64,000 bases of DNA from NCBI GenBank assembly GCA_905116865.2, contig CAJHNH020006101.1, forward strand, positions 316,501-380,500, given 5' to 3'. The translations under genes were made by a program, and so were the position numbers. Under the pieces are notes generated by a model. That model saw nothing but the letters and a program-made list of their open reading frames with translations. It was not told the origin of the DNA and did not search any database. Positions 11,941 through 22,925 of the stretch are shown piece by piece. The DNA is from Candidula unifasciata. Lineage: Eukaryota > Mollusca > Gastropoda > Stylommatophora > Geomitridae. Numbering within the stretch: the first letter of the stretch is position 1; each line of letters starts with the position of its first letter.

Positions 11941-12494
11941 AATCAAGAATTTGTCAACATCTGCTTGAGATCAGCGAAGACAGCAGCGTACAACAGAAAT
12001 AACATAAAGAAAGCCAAGAAGAATTTTGGATGCAGGTGTATTCAGAAAACAATGCTACTGGCATGGCTGCAGTGCATTCTTAACTCACACTTTCATTTTT
12101 TTTTAAATTTACATGAGCACCTTCAAATTCGAGGGAACAATGAACTAAACTTCACATAAACATAAAGGACATAATCAAAAATGCATCCAAGCAGTTTCAT
12201 TCATTGCATTAAAGACAAGTAAACCATTACACGTAAATTGTATTTGTTTTTTAGAAATGCTTTTCTAAGCTGTTTATTTTTAAGCTTTCCATATACAATA
12301 CTCTTTTGTCTTTTTGCCTCTGGTGTCTAGTACTTCCTTACATACACAGCTAATTCAAAATTTACTATTTCAATCATGAGTATTGTTAAATAATTAAAGA
12401 AAAGTGCATACATTTACCCCCCCCCCCCTTCCCCCAAGGACCCTGCAAACCTCATAGAGAAGACTAATATAAACAAACTGAAATCAAGGAATTA
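11941..12494. other. no recognisable feature
   Basis: AT-rich, with a C-rich tract at 12416-12437. Nothing else is supported. Confidence 0.5.
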
Positions 12495-13505
12495 ATACTT
12501 CTTTTTCTTTGTGTTCACCAGATGTAAACTGCGGCGGAAAGTTCTGGATTTTTGTCCACCTCCGGTCTTGTTTAAGAACCTTTAGTGAACATCAGTTTCA
12601 CAGATCTGGCTGATTTGTATGCAGATTCTGGTTCCTTGCCTCTCAGTCGGATGTACCCCAACTTCGAAGGACGTCCTCAATTAGTAGACTCCTACGACAT
12701 GCTTGTTGGGGAGGCAGTGGGTTATTCTTGTCCCCCCCCCCCCACCCACGATAGGGCCCCAGAACGCACATGATGATAGGAATAAATACAGGATACCTTT
12801 CACTTATACAAATAGACGAAGACTTAAAGTGGTTACCACTAGCATTTATTACTGCCAGAAACTACTGCTTGAACAAAGCTGGTCCTAGTAGGATTGCTGT
12901 GCATGTTGTTTCATGTTTGGATGTCAGTCACAGGCCCCTGTCAGTGTTGATGTAACATGTGATCAACATTTTGTTGTTGAAATCATCCAATTACATTTTG
13001 AAAAGGGTTGGGGTGAAAATAATGCAAACTTACAAGAAACCAAACAGAATGCAAACTTATAAGAAACCAAACAAATGAGAACAAATGTTCCGCAGTTCAA
13101 ATTTGACACCCCACATTGTGCCAACGGTTTCTGGTGGAGAAGCACTTTTGGGAGTATTCCAGTCTTGTCCCAGGAAGAGGAAATACAGCTCCCTGTGTGG
13201 GTATCAGGGCCACATTGGGGAAGGGGGTGGGGGGGGGGGAAGAACTAGAGTGGACCCACTGCCTCCCCAAAAAGCATGTCATGTCATAAAAGTCTACTAA
13301 TTGGGGGCTTTCTTTGAAGTCAAACTGCATCTGTCTGAGAGGCAAGGAACCAACACCCTGCATACAGATAAGTTATTAGATCTGTTAAATTTGCACATAA
13401 CACTCAGGTTCTGGAACAAGACTGAAGTTCGGAGGTAGATGAACAAACAGAACTTTCCATCAGATGTTAGAAACGTTGAACATCAAGAAGATGATGATGA
13501 AATAC
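12495..13505. mobile_element. foldback-like element with long inverted arms
   Basis: The left arm (12495-12770, +) and right arm (about 13130-13505, -) are diverged reverse complements. Shared landmarks in order are a CTTCTT-type end, TGTAAACTGC, the phrase GTTCCTTGCCTCTCAGTC, TCCTACGACATGCTTGTTGG, and a long C run before AGGGCCCCAGAACC. About 360 bp of non-arm sequence lies between them. No transposase frame is seen, so it would be non-autonomous. Related arms occur at 11650, 19120, 19600-20340 and 38340. Whether it is a true foldback transposon or an inverted pair of another repeat is open. Confidence 0.6.
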
Positions 13506-13635
13506 AACCTGAAAACTTAATGCCATGGCAAGGCTAAAATTCAAAATACTGCTACTCATTTCAAAACATCAAGTGTTTATCTTTATCTGTGAGTGAGCAC
13601 AATCAGCTACATACAAAACAGAATCATGTACTCAC

Positions 13636-13764
13636 CTTTAATTTTTTCAAATATCCAGCCAGCTTGATATCAGATCCCGGACGCTCGAATGTATGGCGAC
13701 TCCCTGTACTGCTAATACTTTGCTGATCAAATTCCATGTTTAATGATGACACTTTGAAACTCAT
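13636..13764 (-). CDS. first coding exon of a PH-domain adaptor (IRS-like?), partial
   Basis: A spliced-gene exon on the minus strand. The frame opens at an ATG at 13764 and runs 43 codons to a consensus donor (AAG then GTGAGT, intron starting at 13635). A second in-frame ATG at 13737 is an alternative start. The N-terminal 33 residues are Ser/Thr-rich and unstructured-looking; residues 34-43 read KLAGYLKKLK. That matches the first beta-strand of a pleckstrin-homology domain, which binds phosphoinositides at the membrane, and most resembles the start of the PH domain in insulin-receptor-substrate adaptors. The exon starts at an acceptor (TTTAATTTGCAG) at 13857, leaving 92 bases of 5' UTR. The next exon is not visible and probably lies before position 1. 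The IRS assignment rests on ten residues; DOK-like or another PH protein is possible. Confidence 0.5.
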
Positions 13765-13856
13765 TGCAATATATACTCTATCTACATCAGCAAGTTTCAC
13801 GGGGACTCTCAGGTCATGTTCATACGCACACTGGTGCTCAGTTTACCATACAGCCA
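13765..13856 (-). other. 5' UTR part of the PH-domain exon, with splice acceptor
   Basis: An in-frame stop lies upstream of the proposed ATG, and TTTGCAG on the minus strand (13857-13863) gives a good acceptor with a T-rich approach. The intron before it would run to a donor at 22787. Confidence 0.4.
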
Positions 13857-14149
13857 CTGCAAATTAAATCCGGATGCATGTCTGATAAACAATAGATATT
13901 TCTGTTGAGGTTCTATCGCGATCACTCGAAGGGTCAATATCATTGAAGCAGAACATCAATATTCAGTGTCAGATTATCTCTCGAATTCTAAACTTATAGA
14001 TAAAGAATCAGTGTTTATGACACAAATATAAAGAAAAAGAAAAACTGGCAATCATTATATATTATTGTACCACTTTTGCTGTGTGTGTGTGTGTGCGTGT
14101 GGAGGGTTATCTTTGAGCCTGAAAGTTTAGGGCTACATGGCTAGAGCTT

Positions 14150-14280
14150 TGGCCATGGAACTTTGCAGGCCATGATTTTATTTTTCACCCGGTAGAAAAA
14201 TCCCCAACTGTATTAAGGATTCGAACCTGGGTCTCCTGCGTGAGAGCCCATCATTCTAACCCCTCGGCAAGCACAAGGGG
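14150..14280 (-). repeat. tRNA-derived SINE
   Basis: On the minus strand a near-consensus A box (TTGCCGAGGGG) is followed by a perfect B box (GGTTCGAATCC). The arrangement CTTGCCGAGGGGTTAGAATG through GGAGACCCAGGTTCG resembles a tRNA, but the acceptor stem does not close. It lies within the proposed first intron of the PH-domain gene. Confidence 0.65.
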
Positions 14281-14284
14281 ATAA

Positions 14285-14772
14285 TTAACAAGTACAACCA
14301 GCAGACAACAAATCAGCAAGTTTCCCAAGCACCCATGGGTTAGCAAGAAATTGCACTAGCTGTTATATTACTGTGACTATTCATCTCAATAAAAATAAAA
14401 CAACAAATATCAGCAAACAGAAATTAACACAAACTTCATTTACCAAGCTCACAATGTGAAGAAGACTAAAAGAGTAAAGCACAGGAAATTATCCCTTGCC
14501 TGGAGCAGGAATCTTAGAATGAAAGCAATTAACCCAGAATTGACAATGCTGAAAAATTTCTAGGTTAATTTCTGAGAACAGGATTACTGAAAGCAAACCA
14601 AGTTATCTCACTTCAGATAATAATCAGGTATGAAATGAAAGTATTTAGGACAAAAATGTGACTGGCAAAAATGTTCAGATAAAACTAACTAAAAACTTCT
14701 GCACTCGGGCTGGGCATGACCTAGATTCAGTCCTACATATTAGACTAACTCTCTTAGAAGGATTGCACACAG
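14285..14772. other. no recognisable feature (intronic?)
   Basis: AT-rich sequence without open frames or repeats shared with the rest of the window. Confidence 0.5.
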
Positions 14773-14820
14773 GACTAAATATTCTTCTTCTTCTTCTTTC
14801 GTTCCCATGAAATAAATTGT

Positions 14821-15642
14821 CTATATCTGCAAAGCCGTCTCTTGTATGAATTTCACTGTCTTTTGTAATTCACTAAGCGGCCCGTAAAGTTTGACTTCCA
14901 CAAGTGTCTCTTTTGGCCAAATGTTTTGCCTGAAAGCGTTGAATATGGGACAGTCTTGAAGGATGTGATCTGTTGTTTCAGGTGCCAGTCCACAAGTACA
15001 CATGGCCGATTGGCCAATCTTAAATTTGTTGTACATGTGGGAGCGAAGTCTATTGTGCCCTGTTCTAAGGCGAAGGATAATAACTTGCTCTGGTCTGTCC
15101 ATAATATGGTAATCATCTTGTGCCAGTTTCGGTGGCATTCTGATTGATTTGATCATTCTCTTTTTCTGTTGATAAGAGACTGGTATGTCAGGTTGTTCTT
15201 CAGTTGCACCTTCCTTAGCTAGTTTATCAGCTTTTTCGTTTCCGGGAACTCCACAGTGGGAAGGTATCCACTGCATTACTAATTTACAGCGGCTGCCTAG
15301 TTCGGATAATAGTGTCCGTATGCTTGGTAATTTTCCAGACTGGAGTGACTGAAGTACTGCTTTTGCATCTGTCAGGAATACCACTGGTTGTGAAAAATAC
15401 CCTGTATTTAGTAGTTTCTCTACCGCTATCTTGATGGCTTGAACTTCTGCATCATAGTTGTGACAGTGCTTTCCCGTTGGTAATTTGGTTGTATCCCTGG
15501 TATTATTAGGATACTCAAGGTACACTCCCGCACCTCCGTTTCTGACTGTGCTTTCTGCTGACCCATCTGTGTAAACACGGACCCAAAGGTTCTGCGGGTA
15601 TTCATCATCAAGTAAACTGAGGGTGGCTGTTTTGCGCTGCAC
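14821..15642 (-). pseudogene. LINE RNase H domain and C-terminal region
   Basis: A 273-codon open segment. The RNase H catalytic residues are all present: Asp26 in VYTDGSAES, Glu66 in YDAEVQAI, Asp92 in FLTDAKAV and Asp139 in GNEKADKLAK, with the conserved His in WIPSHCG. This domain removes the RNA strand after first-strand synthesis. A C-terminal block LRTGHNRLRSHMY, CTCG..., H-I-L-Q-D-C (Cys-x-Cys...His...Cys) resembles the zinc-binding tail of this LINE group. The segment is cut off from the reverse transcriptase by a 17-bp tandem duplication at 15626-15659 (GCTGTTTTGCGCTGCAC twice), which shifts the frame. Confidence 0.9.
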
Positions 15643-16860
15643 GCTGTTTTGCGCTGCACACTATTTTGTTCTTCCTTGTCAAATACCCCTATCACTTCAG
15701 TCTTGGTGTGTATTGGAAACTTATACTCCTCTCTCCAGGGGGTCCGTTCTGGGACAGCATTTAAGGATCTATCAGTTGCAGGTAAATCAGTGGTTTGTCT
15801 GCCGAGCCGTTTGGCCTGGTGGATAAAACTACTTCTCTTTAGTCGTCCCAGAGCTAAATTTTTGAATCTTTCATTCATAGGGTGACTGGGCATACTAAGA
15901 AACTTTTCTGCTTGTAAAAGCATCTTGGTGTCTCTGCGTTCACTTAGTGCTTGGGTCATCCCCATTTTCTCCATCACAGCTATAGGTGTTGATTTCATAC
16001 TGCCTGTGGTAACTCTGAGTGCTTGATTTTGCACTTTGTCTAATTCTTGCAATGTGGTTTTTGATGCCGAACTCCATGCTGTTGATCCGTATTCAAGATG
16101 TGGTCGAACACTTTGTTGGTAAACTTTTCTAAGTATTTTCCCGCTAGCACCCCATGTGGTTCCACTTAGTTTTCTCAGAATGGCTACCCTCCTTCTGGCT
16201 TTGGTTGCTGCCTTGTTGATGTGTTTTCTCCATGTTAATCTATCATCAAACGTTACGCCGAGGTATGTGGGCTCCTTATCCTCTCTCAGGGGTACTCCAT
16301 TTATGTGCATGGCGCCTGATTTTTGTTTAGGAGAAAGGGTAAAGAGAGTGGTGCTGCATTTGCCTATGTTGATGCTGACACACCATTTGTCGGCCCATTT
16401 AGCCATTGCATCTATGGCTCTTTGTAGCAGTCTGGTGGCCACTGTCGCATTTTCATTTGTACACCAGAGTACCAAGTCATCAGCATACATTGCAGCTTTA
16501 ATTCCATGGGGTAGTTCAGAAAGCATGTCGTTGATATAGACTAGGAAGAGTGTGAGGGACAGGACACCTCCTTGTGGAACGCCATGGCGCAGCAAAACTT
16601 TCTTGCTCTTGTCCATCTATCTGTACTCGGGATCTTCTGTTATACAAGTATGCTTTGACCCATTTGTACATACTCCCATTCACCCTGCAGTCTCTCAGTT
16701 TCTTCAGTAGACCTTCTTTCCAGACCTTGTCAAAGGCTTTCTTCAGATCTATCCATGCCGTTAGCACTAGCTTCTTTTCCTGGAAGGCATCCTCAATTTC
16801 TTGTGAAAGGTAAGTTGTTTGGTCTTCTGTGGAGTAGCACTGTCTAAATCCTGCCTGCTG
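15643..16860 (-). pseudogene. LINE reverse transcriptase domain, frameshifted
   Basis: The reverse transcriptase is read in two frames joined by a shift near 16605-16620. The upstream part (16516-16767 and a little beyond) has motif A, AWIDLKKAFDKVW, with the first catalytic Asp. The downstream part (to 16616) has motif B, GVPQGGVLSLTLF, and motif C, MYADDLVLW, with the YADD active site, then the thumb (HLEYGSTAW, LDKVQNQALR). The N-terminal finger region is lost in the deletion that joins this domain to the endonuclease. The active-site Asp residues are intact, but the protein as a whole cannot be made. Confidence 0.9.
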
Positions 16861-17604
16861 CGGCGTGAAAATGTTGGTGGGTCGGTTGGCTTATTAACGA
16901 GGATGAACCTATTCTCATCCTGCCAGTCCTCTAGTTTCTCTCCTCTCTGGTCCATATGATCGTAGCCCCAACTTTGGGAATGGCTGTTAAAATCCCCACA
17001 AATGATCATTTTTTCATTTATTAGTACTGTATCCAGTGCCTGAGGGCGGTCGCTCGGACAGTAATAGTTGGTCAGATGTAAATCTGTATTTTCTAACTTG
17101 AGCTCAAGAGTTTGATACTCAGCACCTTCCATGTATGTTTCAATCCGGCCCGCAAGGATGTTATTTTTGACCAGGGTAAGAATTCCACCTTTTCTCCTGT
17201 CTTTGCGGTCAGATCGGAAACACTGGTAGCCTCTGATCTTAAAGGCCATATCTTGTTTGAGATACGTCTCTTGTAGGCAGCATACATGTATCTTCTCTTC
17301 GTTCAAGACGTTTTCTAATTCTAATTTCTTGGTATGTACTCCCTCCGCGTTCCAGTGCATTATTTTAAAGCTAGCTGTATTTTCTGCTTTTCTGGTTCTA
17401 CGGGGCATGAGGGGGAGGCTTCGAGTATTTGAAGCTGGACTCTTTCTTCTTGTCGTAGGCCGGTAAATCGAACCACGTGTACGTGAGTGGGTCTCATGGT
17501 GGAAATCAAACTTATTAGCAGATATAGAAATATTCCCTGTTGCGTTTGTGCGTGGCATCCTGATTGCTGTGGTGCGCCTCCTGGCTGGTTGCCTCCGACT
17601 TCAG
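16861..17604 (-). pseudogene. LINE APE-type endonuclease, C-terminally deleted
   Basis: A frame starting at 17558 (a stop lies just upstream, near 17604) encodes an N-terminal basic stretch rich in Arg, then an apurinic-endonuclease-like domain that nicks target DNA. Residues 66-73 read IMHWNAEG (Asn70), 95-100 LQETYL (the Glu of the active site), and 187-198 CGDFNSHSQSWG (Asp/Asn pair). After about residue 234 the sequence jumps, in another frame, into the reverse transcriptase, so the SDH-type last motif of the nuclease is missing. A deletion of several hundred bases between the two domains is the simplest explanation. Confidence 0.85.
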
Positions 17605-18059
17605 CACCTTGTTATGCTAGAGTAGACTGGGGTCTTACCCGTGGACTCCCATGTTTATAATGGGAGCGTGGCTCCTACGCGGTTACATTATCAGAATTAG
17701 GACACGGCCGCCGCCGTGGCTTTTTTGTGGAAATAATTCCGTTATAACACCCCTAAACCACATAATGCTTGTATCCACGAACAAGAAAATATCCATCGCC
17801 AATGAATTAGTAATAATCGCACTCTGTTATCAAGAGAAAAACACAGATTAAGTGAAAATTTTTCGACTAAATATTAATAGACATTGATTTATAAGGTGTC
17901 TGCTGCATACCCCTAGCAATAGTACAAAGGTTTTCACGCTGAATTAGTGTCAGGTTTTTTACGTTTTAGAATAAATATTATTATTATATTCATCACTATC
18001 AAGTGCTTTATTGAGCAATTATGTCTGTGCACAACCTGCGACCAATAGTATTAATTAAC

Positions 18060-18300
18060 TCATGAGTTCACGCCCCATCTCTGAGACCTCAAGAAACTCT
18101 GTGGCTTGTTGACTAATTGTCCAGAGCCTAATGTTAAAACTGGTTCTACACGGCATGACAGAATTCTTTTTCTAACCTCATACGATAAGGGTCTATTACA
18201 TAGGAAGTTTGGCATCTTAGAAAATGTAGTGTTTGCCTTCACAATTTGATTTTTATTTATGTGATTCATCCTCCATCTCATGTTATCCATGTGGCCTGAT
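18060..18300 (-). pseudogene. LINE reverse-transcriptase C-terminal fragment
   Basis: The minus strand reads RMNHINKNQIVKANTTFSKM, then LSYEVRKRILSCRVEPVLT. This matches the post-palm segment of RTE/L2-like LINEs, in which a KRIL.CYIEPVLTYG motif precedes the C-terminal domain; the piece at 55385 (+) aligns with it. Only about 75 residues survive and both ends are lost. No TSD was found. Confidence 0.6.
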
Positions 18301-18439
18301 GCTTACTCTTTTATACATGTCCCTGAATAAATATATAATACTTTCCTAAACTTACAAGACTGTCTATAAAAAAACACACGTTTGACTTAATAAGAATGAA
18401 CACAATAGAAGTTAATTTTTTAATCAAGAAAAATTTACA

Positions 18440-18890
18440 ACCAGACATTCCTAATTAGAATCGAAATACCAGACTTAATTAGAATCAAAGTACTTACCAA
18501 CTTACTTAATCTGAATTACTGTACCGGATCACTTAATTAGAATGAAAGTAATTACTAATTTACTTAATGAGAATCAACATATCAAACTTTTAAAAATTAG
18601 GATCAACTTATTACTATCAGACTTTTAGAATGGGCATTAATAAATCTGACCTTTGGAAAGGGAGGAATAAATCGAGACTTTTGGGACTGGGATTAATAAA
18701 TCAGGCTTTTGGAACTGGGATTATTAAATCAAGACTTTTAGTAATGTGATTAATAAATCAGGCTTCTAGAACTGGGATTAATAAATCAGACCTTTGGAAC
18801 TCGGATGATTAAATCAAGACTTTTGAAACTGTGATACTAAATCGGACTTCTGGGATCTGGATTAACAAATCAGATTTTTCAGTTAGAATG
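18440..18890 (+). repeat. diverged AT-rich tandem repeat, unit about 28-38 bp
   Basis: Phrases such as GGGATTAATAAATCAGGCTT and GACTTTTGGAACTG recur about every 28-30 bases, grading on the left into TTAATTAGAATCAAAGTA units. It is much more diverged than the other minisatellites here. Confidence 0.65.
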
Positions 18891-19119
18891 TTTTAATATC
18901 TGCATCAAAATCCAACAGACTTGACACTCTGTTAACACTAAGCAACACAGCAGATTCAAGGGTTAATCTTTACATGGTACATATTTATGTACTCTTTCAG
19001 TAATGTTGCCCCATTCTATCTCAACCTTTACTGTATGTCTTTGTGTCAAAAACCTTCCTTTCACAATTTCACTAAAATTTGTGTATGCCCAAACCTTTCT
19101 TTTTCCCAATTCCACTATA

Positions 19120-19410
19120 ATTCTTCCCGATGTGGGTTCCAGAGTCCTATTGTTGGGGAAAACCCAAGAATAGAGCAACACCCTCCCCAAAAAGCATGTT
19201 GTAAGAGCTAACCAATTAAGGGTTTTTCCGAAGTCAGGGTGCCTGTGCCTGAGAGGCAAGGAACAAACAGTCTGCATACAAAAAAAAAAAAGCCAGATCT
19301 GTAAAATGGATGGCACGCAAATGTAGATTCTGGAACAAGACTTAATTCCAGAAGTGGACAAACAACCCTTACTTTCCACCAGAGTTTATATCCAACAAAT
19401 GCAAAGAAGT
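19120..19410 (-). repeat. foldback-family arm, solo copy
   Basis: On the minus strand this carries the same landmarks as the right arm at 13130-13505, including the reverse complements of CCCCAAAAAGCATGT and CTGAGAGGCAAGGAAC. An A run at 19280-19291 interrupts it. Confidence 0.6.
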
Positions 19411-19599
19411 TACTATAATTGTTTCTGTCAAAAAAGTGTCTTTTCCAAATGCACAAGACTTAAAATGGTTGCTAGATTTAGCCAGACTAGACTAGACAGT
19501 AGTGAAGAAACAACAGCCGAGGACAGAGTTGAGTGATTTGAAATGTTTAGACTAATTATCATCAGGCTTTTAATGAAAATCAATTATAAGATTTTCCTC

Positions 19600-20340
19600 A
19601 ATAGAATCTCTTCTTTTTCTTAGCATTCACCGGCTGTAAACTGCGACAGAAAGTCCTGGTTGTTCATTCACTTCTGGACTTTGGTCTTGTCCAAGAACAT
19701 GACTTGTGCCTGCACAACCGCTTTACAAAGCTGGCTATTTCCATCAAGACAGTTAGTTCCTCACTTATTAGACAGAAAACTCTAGAACAGTGTTTCCAAA
19801 CCTTTTCTTCCCGTGCTATGACCCCCCCCCCCCCCCCCCCATCTTAACCTTTTTAAAATGTGTATGCCCCGTGTGTAACTTATACAGCATTTAATATATT
19901 CATTTTCCATTTGCTCCCGGTAACAATCAAACTGTCCCACCCCTTTTACACCTGTTCGGCTGGGCCACCAAGGTGGAAACACTGCTCTAGACTGTGAAGG
20001 GTACACCTCTAATAAGACACCTCCTATGACATGTTTGTTGTTAAAGGCTTGAAAAACTGAATACTTTCATTCTCCCCATGTGGGTTTTGGTGAACAAACC
20101 AACTGCCTTCCCAAAAGCATGTTGAAAGAGTTGATTAATTGGGAGCTTTCTTTGAAGTCAGAGTACATCTGACTGAGAGGCAAGGAACTAACAGTCTGCA
20201 TGCAATGGAGTCAGGCCTGTAAAACAGATATGCATGCAACACTCAGTTTCTGAAACAGGACTAGAGTCCAGAAGTGGACGAACAAGCAGAAATTTCTGCT
20301 GGAGTTCACAGGCGGTGAATGTGAAGAAGAAGAATACTTT
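19600..20340. mobile_element. foldback-like inverted pair with nested hAT MITE
   Basis: The left arm (about 19600-20045, +, interrupted by the MITE at 19788) and right arm (20060-20340, -) are inverted copies with almost no spacer. Both carry the CTTCTT end, the ATTCACCGGCTGTAAACTGC region and the GTTCCT.GC..TCAG block. The centre is near 20045-20060. It is about 30% shorter than the 12495 element because it lacks the 360-bp spacer. Confidence 0.6.
19788..19984. mobile_element. hAT-type MITE, 197 bp
   Basis: Terminal inverted repeats CAGTGTTTCCAAACCTT (left) and CAGTGTTTCCACCTTGG (right, reverse complement) are flanked by near-identical 8-bp duplications, CTCTAGAA (19780-19787) and CTCTAGAC (19985-19992). 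An 18-base C run (about 19822-19839) lies inside. It carries no coding region. It interrupts the left foldback arm, so it is younger than that arm. Confidence 0.8.
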
Positions 20341-20344
20341 CAAT

Positions 20345-21640
20345 CCACTTTATCCCGCTGAATACTTTCATCAATTTATGTATCTCCGATACTTTCATAT
20401 CCGTTAATTATCTAAATGTGGATAACTGTGTCTACCTTCTATTAGTTATGTACTCAGAAATTAACTTAGAAATTATTTTGCATTGCAACAAATCAATTTG
20501 TAACATTTTTCTTTAATTAGGTGCAATGGTTAAAGGCTTCTGCTGTGTGCCTATTCTTTATTCACTAGGAAACCCGTTGTGAGACAAAGGAAACAAAAAC
20601 CTCAGATGTATAACAGTTTGTAATCAATGGGTATAATAATTGATAGGAAGTAAATAAAGCAATTTCGTTCCCACTTTAGTTGTTAAAATATACATATTTT
20701 TCCTATAAGCAGATTTTATAACACTAGGTCGACACGGCTTATACTTTCATACAAAATTAATGTACGAAGTTTTGCACGAAGTCAATTTAACAGACTTTTT
20801 CACATGCAGTCAACAAGGTAGAAAACAATGTTCACATTGATTCACAGCTCCTCTGTTCCTGTGCCAGTTAAAATCACACAAAAGGTCCCTTACTGTCCTT
20901 TTTGAAAACTAAGTGGAAAAACTTGTCAGCCCTAGCATAATCTAGAAGCCTGCATATGCAAAGTAAAAATGCATTAATGCAGCAGCTGTCAGATATGCTA
21001 ACACTAAGGGTCCCACACCAGCTTACTGTTAGCACAAATGGTCAACCACAAAATCCAGCATTGCATCTGCAAAAGTATATAGCATTCTGAACATAATAAT
21101 CAGCCACCCGCCATTTTAGTTCTGTCAACAACATACCATGAGAAAAACAGAAAAAAAAAAAAAAAAACTTTCCATGTGAAATCCATAGCTCACAGTATCA
21201 CGTCAAGCATTCAAATTAGTAGCTGGAGAAGGAACCTTTTGAATCATTGTACAGAAATAGGCAATTTGCATCAGCAAAACCTCTCTGGAGACAACTTGTC
21301 AGAGTGTCAGCGGTCAGTCGGTTATCGGCCAACCGGAAATAATTCAGATTTTCACATGCAGTCAACATACCAGATGTTAATCCTTGAGGTCAAAGTATCC
21401 AACATTTTGTAGTTAAGTGCTTACAATGTTTACAAGTATCAGAATTGTATTATTCGCTGTATCAATATATTTTTTAATTTGATGCAATAGTCTTTCTTAA
21501 ATTACAATCAAAATACAAAAGTTTGCAGTGTATCCTTTACAGGACATTGCAGAACCAACCCCCCAATTGTTTTTTTTTTTTTTTTGGCTTTTCTGGGCAC
21601 ATTTTACGTTCAGCTCTCAGTACAACTGTTTTGTTGGGGT
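20345..21640. other. no recognisable feature; A and T runs
   Basis: AT-rich, with an A run at about 21150-21168 and T runs at 21570-21586 and 21642-21651. No exon or repeat family is recognised. Confidence 0.5.
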
Positions 21641-21649
21641 TTTTTTTTT

Positions 21650-22060
21650 TAAACTTTCAAGTCAACAAACTACCAGATTCTAAAAGAAGAATCAAAATAA
21701 CTGACTGCTTAAATTAGATTGAAAGTATTCAATGTTTAAACTGGAATGAAATTATTCAACTGTTTAAAGTAGAATTGAAGTAATCGTTTAAACATAAGTA
21801 TTCGTTTCAAGCAAAATTAAAGTAATCAACAATTTAAAGTCGCATGAAAGAATTAAACTGATAAGAGTTACATTAATGTAATTAACTGTTTACAGTTGAA
21901 TGGCAGTACTTAACTGTTTACGATGTGGTAAAACTGAAAGTAATTTAATTGTTTAAAAGGGGAACAAAAGTATTCAACTTTTTTTTTAAATGATCAAAAC
22001 CTTTAAAATTTCACTTAGGATATCATCAGACTTTTTTAGTTTTAATACAAATAAAGTTTT
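21650..22060 (+). repeat. diverged AT-rich tandem repeat
   Basis: TATTCAACTGTTTAAAGTAGAAT-like phrases recur about every 30-35 bases with heavy divergence. It is similar in style to the array at 18440-18890. Confidence 0.55.
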
Positions 22061-22064
22061 CAAG

Positions 22065-22787
22065 CAACCTAAAGAGGACGATGAATATTTTTTTTTTTTA
22101 ATTTGATTTCATCGGATAGCACTCTAACACTATGAGGAACACTATGACTGACTATAATATACTTTTCTTTAAATAAATGTTAATAATAATAATATTGCAA
22201 TTAATTATTAATTTGTAAGCTATTATATAAGTACAATCATAATGTAACTATAAACTTGCATATAGTTATAGTAGTTACCACAGTTCAGTACACTGACTCG
22301 CTCAAAAGGGCTTAGACTCAATAAATTACAAAACAAATGATCCTAGTGTTTTAAGTATAAGTATATCATCTGTACTGTGAGCTGCGTCATAATTTTATAC
22401 AGTTAAAAGTCCTCCCGCCCTTTGGGTCAATGGCCATCTTACTATCCTTGCCTTTGCACTCGTTTGATGAAAATTATCAGTCATTATATAAAATCATTAT
22501 TGTAATTTTGCAACGCTCACTTATGACAAGTCAGAGCACAATAGACGATCACAATATGGACGTATCAACTGCAAGCGTGTGTTAGTTACGGGCTGATGAG
22601 AATAAATCGGTTGAGCACAAGCACAGCTGACTAGATACTAAAATTTTTAGTAAAAATACTATTATAAGTTCACGCAGACGACCTGTTCATTCGCTCGGGG
22701 CATGTATGGAATGCTGCAAACGATTTAATTTAATTCTCCATATAAGTTCCCTTAGTTATCGCTAATGCAATATACCAGCAGTCTCAC
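22065..22787. other. unassigned (start of proposed intron 1)
   Basis: AT-rich sequence with no recognised repeat. If the exon at 22788 is real, this is the 5' end of a minus-strand intron. Confidence 0.45.
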
Positions 22788-22925
22788 CTTACATTAAACA
22801 CATCCACAAATATCTCAGAACATGAAATAACACAAATGCAGTGCAGCTAAAACTCCCAGAAATGCGACAAGTCGGGTAGAAAAACAGCACTGGCATCCAA
22901 GGACGTCAAATTCCCAGAGTCGCCA
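22788..22925 (-). other. candidate non-coding first exon
   Basis: Minus-strand sequence downstream of the promoter block ends in TAATGTAAG followed by GTGAGAC, a strong splice donor (intron starts at 22787). It contains AAAATGGCGAC, a YY1-type initiator region, with a 6-codon upstream open frame (MATLGI then stop). The transcription start is not determined. I link it to the PH-domain exon at 13636-13856 because both are on the same strand and the splice ends are compatible. Confidence 0.4.

Larger units (their letters stand above)
14784..17864 (-). mobile_element. I/Jockey-group LINE with RNase H, 11-bp TSD, internal deletion
   Basis: A 3081-bp retrotransposon insertion. The 11-base sequence GACTAAATATT lies at 14773-14783 and again at 17865-17875, exactly outside the (GAA)n tail on one side and the 5' end on the other. 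Reading right to left it has about 260 bp of 5' UTR, an APE-type endonuclease, reverse transcriptase, RNase H, a cysteine-rich C-terminus and a GAA tail. The endonuclease C-terminus and the reverse-transcriptase N-terminus are missing through a deletion near 16860-16880, and two frameshifts follow. No ORF1 (gag-like) frame is seen. A second, more truncated copy lies at 29934-31017. It lies in the proposed first intron of the PH-domain gene. Confidence 0.9.
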
